From: DATBIS01 sp036556805
GTDB lineage: Bacteria; Actinomycetota; UBA4738; HRBIN12
NCBI GenBank assembly: GCA_036556805.1
Contig: DATBIS010000127.1
Location: 1 to 45,035, forward strand
Length of the DNA: 45,035 nucleotides
Direction: 5' to 3'
The notes under the pieces were generated by a model that saw nothing but the letters and a program-made list of their open reading frames with translations, ran no database searches and was not told the origin of the DNA. The translations under genes were made by a program, and so were the position numbers. Positions 7,340 to 14,482 of the stretch are shown in pieces. Every line of letters starts with the position of its first letter. Positions within the stretch are counted from its first letter, which is position 1.

Positions 7340-8359
7340 ATGAACGACCTACACGCGACGGCCGACGCGCTCGTGGCCCCGGGAAAGGGCATCCTCGCGG
7401 CCGACGAGTCCACGGGCACGATCAAGAAGCGGTTCGATTCGATCGGCGTCGAGTCGTCCCCCGACAGCCGTCGGAGCTACCGGCAGATGCTGCTCACGAC
7501 CCCGGGGCTCGGCGAGCACATCAGCGGCGTGATCCTGTTCGACGAGACCATCCGCCAGGCGACCGACGACGGCGTGCCGTTCGCCGAGGTCCTGCGCGAT
7601 GCCGGCGTGATCCCGGGGATCAAGGTGGACACCGGCGCGAAGGCGCTCGCGCTCTTCCCGGGCGAGACGGTCACCGAGGGCCTGGACGGTCTTCGCGAGC
7701 GCCTCGCCGAGTACCGCGAGCTCGGTGCCCGGTTCGCGAAGTGGCGCGCAACGGTCTTCATCGACGAGACGGCCGGGCTGCCGACGGCGTTCGCGATCGA
7801 CGCGAACGCCCACGCGATGGCGCGATACGCGGCGCTCTGCCAGGAGGCCGGCCTCGTGCCGATCGTCGAGCCCGAGATCCTGATGGACGGCGGCCACGAC
7901 CTGGAGGCGTGCGAGGGCGCGACCGGTCGGACGCTCGCTGCGTTGTATCGAGCGCTCGCCGACCATCGCGTCGATCTCCCCGGCAGCCTGCTCAAGGTCA
8001 ACATGGTCCTGCCGGGGAAGGGGAGCGCCGCCCAGCAGCCCGACGCGACGATCGCCGAGGCCACGGTGCGCTGCCTCTCTTCGCACGTCCCGGCCGACGT
8101 TCCCGGCGTGGTGTTCCTCTCGGGCGGCATGTCCGACGAGGAGGCAACGAGCCGGCTGAACGCGATGAACGCGCGCGGCGAGGCGCCGTGGCAGCTCTCG
8201 TTCAGCTACGGGCGCGCGCTGCAGCAGCCCTCGCTGAAGGCCTGGAAGGGCGATCCCGCGAACGTCGCGGCCGGTCAGGAGGCGCTCGCGCACCGCGCTC
8301 GCATGAACGGCCTCGCGCGATCGGGGAACTACACGCCCGACCTCGAGAGCGCCGCCTGA
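7340..8359 (+). CDS. fba: Class I fructose-bisphosphate aldolase
   Basis: The 339-residue product matches class I FBP aldolase throughout, cleaving fructose 1,6-bisphosphate through a Schiff base in glycolysis/gluconeogenesis. Recognisable sites: GILAADESTGT with Asp22, KVDTGAK (residues 95-101), ARFAKWR with Lys134, VEPEIL with Glu178, the Schiff-base lysine Lys219 in SLLKVNMVLPGK, and the phosphate-binding LSGGMS loop. The start at 7340 follows GGAGGG with 6-nt spacing; the upstream in-frame codon at 7310 is rejected because the residues it adds have no family counterpart. The gene appears monocistronic. Confidence 0.96.
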   Translation: MNDLHATADALVAPGKGILAADESTGTIKKRFDSIGVESSPDSRRSYRQMLLTTPGLGEHISGVILFDETIRQATDDGVPFAEVLRDAGVIPGIKVDTGAKALALFPGETVTEGLDGLRERLAEYRELGARFAKWRATVFIDETAGLPTAFAIDANAHAMARYAALCQEAGLVPIVEPEILMDGGHDLEACEGATGRTLAALYRALADHRVDLPGSLLKVNMVLPGKGSAAQQPDATIAEATVRCLSSHVPADVPGVVFLSGGMSDEEATSRLNAMNARGEAPWQLSFSYGRALQQPSLKAWKGDPANVAAGQEALAHRARMNGLARSGNYTPDLESAA

Positions 8360-8372
8360 TCGGCGCGCCGCG

Positions 8373-9578
8373 TCAGGCCGCCTGCTCGTCGACGAGTGCG
8401 GGGACGGGCGGCGTGCGGTCGGCGAACAGCATGAGGCTCACGAGCGCGGTCCCGATCGCGCACACGCCGAACAACCACCGGAACGAGACGACGGCGACGA
8501 GCGCGGCGCCGATGCCGATCGAGATCGTGAAGGGGAGCGACGTAACGGCCTCCCCGGCGGCGAACACCCGGCCTTGCAGGGCCGGCGCCGTCATGCGCTG
8601 CAGGAGGGTGTTGTAGGCCACGAGGAACACCGAGAGCCCGGCGCCGATGACGATCACGCCGCCGAGGACGGTCGGCAGCGTGGCGAACGGCAGCAGGCCG
8701 AGGCCGAGACCGCACGCGAACATGCCGGCTCCGGCGGCGCGAAGCTCGCCGATCCGGCGGATGACCCAGGCTGCCGCGAGCCCGCCGGCGACCGACCCGA
8801 TCCCCTGGATCGTCACGATCACCCCCAGGAACGAGGCGTCCCGATGCAGGCCCTCGTCCACGAGGGCGAACACCCCGCCCTGGATCAGCCCGATGATCCC
8901 CAGGATCGCGGCCGTGACGAGGATCAGACGACGGAGCTCGGCCGTGCGCCAGGCGTGCCGGATCCCCTCGGCGAGCTCGTGGGCGAATCCCTGCCGCTGC
9001 GCGGGCGCTTCGAGGTCTCGGACGCGCATCGGCGCGAGCAGCGCCACCGATGCCACGAACGTGGCGGCGTCGAGCACGGCCACGACCCCGCCGCCGGCGA
9101 GCGCGTAGAGCGCGGCGCCGGCGATCGGCCCACCGAGCCGAACGCCTTGTCCGATCGAGGCCAGCATGCCGTTCGCGTCGGCGAGTTGGTCCCCCGGGAG
9201 CATCGACACGAGGAGGCCGGAGCGCGCCGCGAAGTAGATCTGCCCGGCGAGGCCGTAGAGGAGGCTCACGACGTACAGCAGCCAGACGTCGCCGTCGTCG
9301 TGCACGAAGAGGAGCGACAGCACGACGGCTGCCGCGGCGAGGTCGGTCGCGATCAGCAGGGGCCGTCGGGGCATGCGGTCGACATACACGCCGAGGAACG
9401 GCGCCGCGACGGCGGGGACCGCGTACAGCAGGAACACGAGCCCGGCGGCCGAGTTCGAGCCGGTGAGATCTTTCACCCAGACCGCGAGCACCAGGAACAT
9501 CGCCTGGTCGCCGACCTGATTCAGGAGCTGGCCCGCGGCGAGCAGCCGGAAGTTCCGATCGCGAAAGAGTCGCCGCAC
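8373..9578 (-). CDS. MFS transporter (MFS_3/EntS-like exporter)
   Basis: 401 residues from a GTG at 9578, with about 12 hydrophobic segments. The opening FRDRNFRLLAAGQLLNQVGDQ is typical of the MFS_3/enterobactin-exporter-like group, and the GVYVDRMPRRPLL loop between helices 2 and 3 is the MFS motif-A region. The start lies 1 nt after the stop of the DUF4097 gene, so the two are coupled. Substrate unknown; drug or siderophore efflux is the family's usual role. It is the last gene of a four-gene leftward cassette starting near 10996. Confidence 0.88.
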   Translation of the reverse strand: MRRLFRDRNFRLLAAGQLLNQVGDQAMFLVLAVWVKDLTGSNSAAGLVFLLYAVPAVAAPFLGVYVDRMPRRPLLIATDLAAAAVVLSLLFVHDDGDVWLLYVVSLLYGLAGQIYFAARSGLLVSMLPGDQLADANGMLASIGQGVRLGGPIAGAALYALAGGGVVAVLDAATFVASVALLAPMRVRDLEAPAQRQGFAHELAEGIRHAWRTAELRRLILVTAAILGIIGLIQGGVFALVDEGLHRDASFLGVIVTIQGIGSVAGGLAAAWVIRRIGELRAAGAGMFACGLGLGLLPFATLPTVLGGVIVIGAGLSVFLVAYNTLLQRMTAPALQGRVFAAGEAVTSLPFTISIGIGAALVAVVSFRWLFGVCAIGTALVSLMLFADRTPPVPALVDEQAA

Positions 9579-9579
9579 G

Positions 9580-10386
9580 TCAGGATCCCGCGGACGACCG
9601 GGCCGAGCGCACGTGCACGTCGCCGCTCACGGTGGAGGCGCGGAGCTCGAGGGCGGACTCGCCCTCGCCGGGGCCGTCGCTCATGTCGAGGTCGGAGCGC
9701 GTGTCGCCCGAGACCGACGACAGATCGAGCCACACCTTCGTGCCGCGCTCGACGCCGACCTCGACGTCGCCCGACACCGAGCGAAGCGTGACCTCGCCGT
9801 GCGAGACCGCGTCGATCGTGACGTCGCCGGACGCGGTTGCGACCTGCACCGAGGATCCGCCCGTGCCGACCTGGATGTCGCCCGAGGCGGTCCTCGCCAC
9901 GAGCTCTCCCTCGACGCGACGAACCTGGACGTCGCCGGAGGCCGTGTTCGCCACGAGGTCGCCGCGGACGTGCTTCCCCTGGACGTCGCCGCTGCCGGAC
10001 TTCACGACGACGGCGCCGTCGCTCTCCTCGAACTGGAGGTCCCCCGATCCCGTGCGGAACGCGATGCTCGCGAGACGGCCGGTCGCGAGGAGGTCCGCGG
10101 AGCCGGACGACACGTCGACGGTCGTGGCGAACGGGCACCGCAGGCGGATGCGCGCGTCGCGCGAGAGGTTGAACACGAGCCCCTTGCGCTTCTGCTCCTC
10201 CACGACCAGTCGGTGGCCGCCCTCCGGGCGCTCGGAGAACTCGATGCGGAACTGGTCGGGGTCGCGCTCGCCCTCGATCTCCAAGGTCGTTTCCGTGGTG
10301 TCGGCCGGGTCGACCTCGATGGAGCCGGATCCGAGCTTGATCTCGACCTGCAGGCTTTCAGGGGTGGTGAAGTTCCTGGGTTCCAT
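9580..10386 (-). CDS. DUF4097 family beta-strand repeat protein
   Basis: 268 residues made of short repeated beta turns with the recurring signature SGD/SGS (for example RTGSGDLQFEE, KSGSGDVQGKH, TASGDVQVRR, TASGDIQVG, SVSGDVEVGV). This is the DUF4097 (adhesin-like) right-handed beta-helix pattern. There is no signal peptide or membrane segment, so it is cytoplasmic here. In actinobacteria such proteins often follow small DNA-binding regulators, as in this cassette. Biochemical function unknown. The start at 10386 follows an AGGACGAAC-type purine stretch. Confidence 0.88.
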   Translation of the reverse strand: MEPRNFTTPESLQVEIKLGSGSIEVDPADTTETTLEIEGERDPDQFRIEFSERPEGGHRLVVEEQKRKGLVFNLSRDARIRLRCPFATTVDVSSGSADLLATGRLASIAFRTGSGDLQFEESDGAVVVKSGSGDVQGKHVRGDLVANTASGDVQVRRVEGELVARTASGDIQVGTGGSSVQVATASGDVTIDAVSHGEVTLRSVSGDVEVGVERGTKVWLDLSSVSGDTRSDLDMSDGPGEGESALELRASTVSGDVHVRSARSSAGS

Positions 10387-10412
10387 GGCTCGTTCGTCCT
10401 TTCGGTCGGTCG

Positions 10413-10859
10413 CTAGCTCTGGGCGAAGCCGGTCACGCGGTTGCCGATGCGGCGGCGGGGCTGCTGGTCGAGGCCGCGCGAGACGGCGCGCACCAGCCAC
10501 GCGTTGGTCGAGACACCCTCACGGGCCGCGGCGGATTCGACGCGCGACTTCAGCCCCTCCGGCATGCGCAGGGTGAGTCGCGCGGTCCCCTCGTCCTCGG
10601 CGAGTGGGGCGGCGGGGCGCTCGTCGCTCACCACGACGAGCGTGACGTCGCGGCCGGCGAGCCGGACGTCCACCCGGCCGGACGGAAGCTGGTCGGAAAG
10701 CTCCAGCGCCGCCTGCCCGAGCGCGTCCAGCAGGCGGAGCTGGAGCGAGGAGTCGAGGGCCCTCGAGAGCCGCTCGGCGACGGCGAGTGTCGCCTCGTCG
10801 CCGGCGGCAACCGCCTCCAGGTCGGAACGAATGGCCTCGACGTGCGGGGTGATCTCCAT
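10413..10859 (-). CDS. Ribbon-helix-helix regulator (HicB/Arc-like C-terminal domain)
   Basis: 148 residues. The C-terminal part has a ribbon-helix-helix pattern: TARLTLRMPEGLKSRVESAA (strand plus helix A) and GVSTNAWLVRAVSRGL (turn plus helix B). The N-terminal 90 residues hold a helical region and a beta segment GRVDVRLAGRDVTLVVV that may bind a ligand or partner. The ATG at 10859 shares one base with the stop of the upstream 45-aa gene (TGATG), so expression is coupled. It most likely controls its own cassette through the tandem TGACGTCA sites at 11022-11040. An antitoxin role is possible, but no toxin gene is adjacent. Confidence 0.75.
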   Translation of the reverse strand: MEITPHVEAIRSDLEAVAAGDEATLAVAERLSRALDSSLQLRLLDALGQAALELSDQLPSGRVDVRLAGRDVTLVVVSDERPAAPLAEDEGTARLTLRMPEGLKSRVESAAAREGVSTNAWLVRAVSRGLDQQPRRRIGNRVTGFAQS

Positions 10860-10996
10860 CAGGCCTCGCCGCCCGTGCGGGGGACGGGCCGGCGGGTCGA
10901 ACGCCGGGCCCGCCGGATCAGCCGGCGCCGCTCGACCTCGCGGGCGAGATCGGCCTGCCGCTCCCGGGTCACCTCTCGCTCGATCAGGTACATCAT
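10859..10996 (-). CDS. Small basic helical protein (45 aa)
   Basis: ATG at 10996 (or one codon later) with a perfect GGAGGT Shine-Dalgarno 6 nt upstream. The product, starting MMYLIEREVTRERQADLARE, is strongly charged and predicted to be one long amphipathic helix with an Arg-rich tail. The stop overlaps the start of the ribbon-helix-helix gene. Similar short proteins of this composition occur widely in actinobacteria without known function. The strong ribosome site, coupling and promoter placement make it a real gene. Confidence 0.75.
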   Translation of the reverse strand: MMYLIEREVTRERQADLAREVERRRLIRRARRSTRRPVPRTGGEA

Positions 10997-11021
10997 CTTG
11001 CCACCTCCCTGGTGTCGAATA

Positions 11022-11057
11022 TGACGTCAGTATGACGTCACTCCTGCCGTCTGTCAA
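11022..11057 (-). promoter_or_regulatory. Promoter with tandem TGACGTCA operator for the small-protein/RHH/DUF4097/MFS cassette
   Basis: On the minus strand, TTGACA (11057-11052) is followed after 17 nt by CATACT (11034-11029), a plausible housekeeping -35/-10 pair. Two perfect 8-bp palindromes TGACGTCA lie at 11022-11029 and 11033-11040, 11 bp apart centre to centre, that is about one helical turn and overlapping the -10. This is the arrangement expected for cooperative binding of a ribbon-helix-helix repressor such as the one encoded second in the cassette. Confidence 0.6.
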
Positions 11058-11092
11058 CCGCCACTCCAGGAAACCTTGGTAGAGTCCGCCTC

Positions 11093-12100
11093 ATGAGGCT
11101 CCTGGTGATCGGAGGCACCCACTTCGTGGGCAGGCACGCCGTGGAGCACGCCGTGGCGCGCGGGCACGAGGTCACCGTCTTCCATCGGGGGCCGACCGAG
11201 CCCGATGGCACCTTTCCCGAGGTCGCGCACGCTCACGGCGATCGGGACGGCGGGCTCGACAACCTGCCCGAGGGCTCGTGGGACGCCGTGCTCGACACCT
11301 GCGGGTTCGTCCCGAGGATCGTGCGCGCGTCGGCGACGCTGCTCGCCGATCGCGCGGACCACTACACGTTCGTGTCGTCGCTCTCGGCGTACCCCGACGA
11401 CGTGCCGCGCGGAGCGACCGAGGAAACCCCCGCTCACGCCCCGCCGTTCCCCGACACCGAGGAGATCACCGGCGAGAGTTACGGCCCGCTCAAGGTCGCG
11501 TGCGAGCTCGAGGTCCGACGGGCCTTCCCCGGAAGGGCGTCGATCGTGCGACCAGGCTTCATCGTGGGGCCGAACGACCCCATCGACCGGTTTCCGTACT
11601 GGGTGCGCCGATCGGCTGCCGGCGGGGCGATGCTCGCGCCCGAGCCCGCCGACCTTCCCGTGCAGCTCGTCGACGTGCGCGACCTCGCGGCGTTCATGCT
11701 CGACCACGCGGAACGGCGGACCGACGACGTCTTCAACGTCACCGGCCCGGATCGCGTGCTCACGATGCGAGAGCTGCTGGAGTCGTGCACGGCGGCGGGC
11801 GGCGCCGACACGAAGCTGGTGTGGGCGGGGGTCGAGTTCCTCCGCGAGCGAGGCTTGCACGAGCCCGGGGAGCACGGCTGGGAGCAGCTGCCCTATTGGT
11901 ACACGGAGGAGCCCGGATTCTCCGAGTTCGACGTCTCGAAGGCGATCGCGGCGGGGCTCCGTTTCCGGCCGCTCGCCGAGACGATCGCCGACACGCTTGC
12001 GTGGGACCGGCGGCGGGAGCAGACGTGGCCGATGGGCGCCGGCCTGGACCGAGCGCGCGAGCAGGAGCTGCTGACGGAGCTCGGGACTCTCGCGTCCTAG
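11093..12100 (+). CDS. NAD-dependent epimerase/dehydratase family (extended SDR) protein
   Basis: 335 residues. The Rossmann nucleotide site is GGTHFVG at residues 7-13, followed by HRGPTEPD as the cofactor-selecting loop. The active site has Ser95/Ser96, Tyr130 and Lys134 (YGPLK), spaced as in extended SDRs. A substrate-side segment VDVRDLAAFMLDHAE and a late GPDRVLTMRELLE match reductases close to isoflavone-reductase/NmrA-like epimerases of actinobacteria. Substrate unknown. It diverges from the regulated cassette on the left and converges with the redoxin gene on the right, with 4 nt between the stops. Confidence 0.85.
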   Translation: MRLLVIGGTHFVGRHAVEHAVARGHEVTVFHRGPTEPDGTFPEVAHAHGDRDGGLDNLPEGSWDAVLDTCGFVPRIVRASATLLADRADHYTFVSSLSAYPDDVPRGATEETPAHAPPFPDTEEITGESYGPLKVACELEVRRAFPGRASIVRPGFIVGPNDPIDRFPYWVRRSAAGGAMLAPEPADLPVQLVDVRDLAAFMLDHAERRTDDVFNVTGPDRVLTMRELLESCTAAGGADTKLVWAGVEFLRERGLHEPGEHGWEQLPYWYTEEPGFSEFDVSKAIAAGLRFRPLAETIADTLAWDRRREQTWPMGAGLDRAREQELLTELGTLAS

Positions 12101-12104
12101 CCTG

Positions 12105-12629
12105 TCAGGAGGCGCGCAGCTTCCGGAGCTGCTCCGTGAGGCCGGGGCCGTCCAGGTCGTAGGGCACGATCCACGTCGTGCCGTCCTGATTCACGAACAG
12201 CCACTCGGCCTGCGCGAAGATCCCGAACCGCGCCCAGAACGTCCCGTTCTCGCTCACGGTGTTGGGGAACGGCAGGTGGAACTCGCTCACGAAGCCCGCG
12301 ATCGAGCCCGAGGAGGCGAAGCCGCCCATCCCGAGAAACTGAACCTTTCCCTCGTTCCTTCGCGCGACCTGCGCGACATCGGGCGCGGAGGCCCGGCACC
12401 GGGTTCACCACGGCGCCCAGAACCAGATCGCGAGGTCGCGTCCGGCGAGCTCCGCCCCGCGGACGGTGCCGCCGCCGACCAGGGGCGCGGTGAAGTCGAG
12501 CAGCTCGGCGGCGTCGCTCGACGCCGGCGGGGGAGGGGAGCTGCCCGGGCCCGGCGTGCCGGCGCACGCGGTCGCAACGACCGCGACGACGGTGAGCGCG
12601 CCCACACGGCGGCGGAGCGAGGCAGGCAT
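12105..12629 (-). CDS. TlpA/DsbE-like redoxin lipoprotein with probable selenocysteine at the UxxC active site
   Basis: Read through an in-frame TGA (12407-12405), the frame gives 174 residues with no other stop. A signal LTVVAVVATAC (lipobox Cys about residue 23) is followed by a Ser/Pro linker and then the thioredoxin-like domain: DFTAPLVGGG, the strand LAIWFWAPW, the active site U-T-R-C with TGA at residue 75 exactly where the first Cys of CxxC belongs, SAPDVAQVARRNEGKVQFLGMGG, and a tail FGIFAQAEWLFVNQDGT. The layout matches the MPT53/DsbF/TlpA group of extracytoplasmic thiol oxidoreductases. The usual cis-Pro before the last strand (QPAW) reads QAEW, so it is missing. A hairpin with an AGGUC loop lies 34 nt after the TGA. 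The alternatives are a nonsense mutation (pseudogene) or a sequencing error changing TGC/TGT to TGA. A GTG at 12632 is an alternative start. Confidence 0.7.
12360..12376 (-). promoter_or_regulatory. Candidate bacterial SECIS stem-loop
   Basis: On the minus strand TCGCGC (12376-12371) pairs with GCGCGA (12365-12360) around the loop AGGTC (12370-12366). The loop starts 34 nt after the TGA, within the 16-37 nt range I recall for bacterial SECIS elements. It has G in its first two bases, and its AGGUC matches the start of the AGGUCU loop of the E. coli fdhF element. Competing GC-rich hairpins exist between 12380 and 12403, so the structure needs modelling. Confidence 0.5.
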
Positions 12630-12659
12630 CACGAAAGAGAGTACGAGCGGGCTCGTCGC

Positions 12660-13538
12660 TCAGACCGGAAGGGCCTCGCGCGCGGCGCCGCGGATGCCGC
12701 CGCCGGTCCTCCGGACCGACCGACGGTAGACGAGGTAGGCCGCGACGATCAACACGGTCGACGTCACGAGCATGAGCGTGCCGACGGCGTTCGCGGCGGG
12801 GGAGGGGGCCTGCCGCGCGGCGCTGTAGATGAACATCGAGACCGTTTGGTTCGAGGCGTCCTCCGCGAGCTGGTTCACGATCACGAAGTCGTCGAGCGTG
12901 AACGCGAAGATGATCGCCGCGCTCGCGAAGATCGCGGGGAACAGCAGCGGGAGCGTCACCCTGCGGAGCGCCTGCGTGGGCGACGCGCCGAGGTCGAGCG
13001 CGGCCTCCTCGTATTCCTTGCCCAGTGAATACAGGCGTGCGCGCACGATCACGACGGGGTACGCGAGCGCGAGCGTCACCAGCCCGAGGAGCTGCCCTGT
13101 CGTCCCGAGTCCGATCACGCGAAAGACCTTGATGAACAGGAGGAACATCGAGACCGCCAGGATGAGCTCCGGCGTGATGAACGAGAACATCATGACGAAG
13201 TTCACCGACCCGGAGCCGCGGCTGCGCCAGCGATCGAGCCCGAGGGCGAAGGCGACGCCCAGGGGGACGGCGATGACGGTCGTGAGCGCGGAGAGCTTGA
13301 GGCTCTGGGCGATCGCCTGACGGATCGTGGGATCGTTCAGGAGCGATTCGTTCGGGTCGCTGATCCACCACCGCAGGGACGCCCCCGCCCAGTTCGAGAT
13401 GGACCGCGTGCTGTTGAACGAGAACAGCACGGCCACCAAGACTGGAATCATCGTCCAGGCCACGTATCCGACGCCGACGGCCCAGAGAAACCGGGGCCGC
13501 GCCCAGGGATTCGACAGCGCCGTTCGAAGGCGGCTCAC
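12660..13538 (-). CDS. potC: Polyamine-type ABC transporter permease (PotC-like)
   Basis: 292 residues from a GTG at 13538 overlapping the PotB stop (GTGA). It has six hydrophobic segments and the cytoplasmic EAA loop EEAALDLGASPTQALRRVTLPLL that docks to the ATPase. The SNPWARPRFLW start and FSFNSTRSISNWAGASLRWW after the first helix are typical of PotC/YdcV permeases. It forms an inner-membrane channel with PotB for spermidine/putrescine-like substrates. No gene for the ATPase (PotA) follows; the next gene downstream, 31 nt on, is the TGA-containing redoxin. Confidence 0.88.
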   Translation of the reverse strand: MSRLRTALSNPWARPRFLWAVGVGYVAWTMIPVLVAVLFSFNSTRSISNWAGASLRWWISDPNESLLNDPTIRQAIAQSLKLSALTTVIAVPLGVAFALGLDRWRSRGSGSVNFVMMFSFITPELILAVSMFLLFIKVFRVIGLGTTGQLLGLVTLALAYPVVIVRARLYSLGKEYEEAALDLGASPTQALRRVTLPLLFPAIFASAAIIFAFTLDDFVIVNQLAEDASNQTVSMFIYSAARQAPSPAANAVGTLMLVTSTVLIVAAYLVYRRSVRRTGGGIRGAAREALPV

Positions 13539-14482
13539 GACAGGCGCTCCCTCGACACGCGGGCGGTGCTCCACAGGTAGTACGCGATCGGCACGACCAG
13601 CAAGGCGAGCAGGACGAGGATCAGTGCGGCGCCGCGCGCGAGGAAGATCGGGATTCGCAGCTGGTCGACGATGAAGTTGCCGAGCATGCGCGTGCCGTTC
13701 ACGTTCGCGACGAGCTGCTGCGTGAAGTAGTCCCCGAACATGGGCAGGCCGCAGATGATCACGCCGGCGAGGATCGCCTGCCTCGACGCGGGGAGGGTCA
13801 CGCGCACGAACGTGCGCGCGGGGCTCGCCCCCAGGTCGCGCGCGGCCTCCACGTGCTCGTGCGGCACGCGGTCCAGCGCCGCGAGCAGCGGCAGGATCAT
13901 GTACGGCACATAGCCGTACACGAGCCCGGCGAGGAGCGTCCCGACGTGACCGTCGAGGAACCCGATCGGCCCGCCCGTGAGGCCGATGCCGTGCAGGGCC
14001 CGGTTGATCCAGCCGTCGTCCTGCAGCAATCCGATCCACGCGGTGAGCCGCAGCATGTAGCTCACCCAGAACGGCGCGAAGAACAGCGCGAGGAACACCC
14101 CTTTGAAACGTCCGGCGTGACGGGCGACGAAGTACGCGAACGGGTAGCCGACGAGGAGGCAGAGGAGCGTCGCGAGCCCCACGTACGCGAGCGTGCGGAA
14201 GAACGCCCCGAAGTAGATGCCGTCGGAGTGACTGATGTTCGAGAGGGTGAAGCTGAGCACGCCGGTGTCCCACTGCGCCGGATTCCACTGCGGAATCGGC
14301 GTCTGCAGGATGGGATCGATCGTGCCGAACGTGACCCCGAGCACGACGTAGAAGGGGAAGAGGAAGAAGACGAGCAGGTAGGCGGTCGCCGGCGCGGCGA
14401 ACGACGGCCAGAGCCACCGCGAGAACCCCCCGCGCGCCGCGCCGGCGACCGCCGGTCGCCGCGCCTGCCGCGTGCTAGACAC
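13535..14482 (-). CDS. potB: Polyamine-type ABC transporter permease (PotB-like)
   Basis: 315 residues with six membrane segments. The first follows AAPATAYLLVFFLFPFYVVLG, and the EAA motif EAARDLGASPARTFVRVTLPAS lies near residue 210. A long periplasmic loop after helix 1 (QTPIPQWNPAQWDTG) is typical of PotB/YdcU. The GTG start overlaps the end of the binding-protein gene by 8 nt, and its own stop overlaps potC. The order binding protein-PotB-PotC is conserved in many actinobacteria. Confidence 0.88.
   Translation of the reverse strand: MSSTRQARRPAVAGAARGGFSRWLWPSFAAPATAYLLVFFLFPFYVVLGVTFGTIDPILQTPIPQWNPAQWDTGVLSFTLSNISHSDGIYFGAFFRTLAYVGLATLLCLLVGYPFAYFVARHAGRFKGVFLALFFAPFWVSYMLRLTAWIGLLQDDGWINRALHGIGLTGGPIGFLDGHVGTLLAGLVYGYVPYMILPLLAALDRVPHEHVEAARDLGASPARTFVRVTLPASRQAILAGVIICGLPMFGDYFTQQLVANVNGTRMLGNFIVDQLRIPIFLARGAALILVLLALLVVPIAYYLWSTARVSRERLS

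Noticed and set aside
9613..10386. DNA-level repeats in the DUF4097 gene
   Set aside because: The recurring SGD codons come from the protein's beta-repeat pattern, not from a separate repeat element.
12105..12629. Two separate short genes (12105-12329 and 12405-12629) instead of one
   Set aside because: The ATG at 12329 lies inside the thioredoxin fold, both halves are in one frame and only together give a complete domain. Selenocysteine or a point mutation is the better reading.
13539..14417. PotC extended to a 585-residue protein
   Set aside because: The extra N-terminal part is an out-of-frame reading of potB; the GTG at 13538 with GTGA overlap is the family-consistent start.
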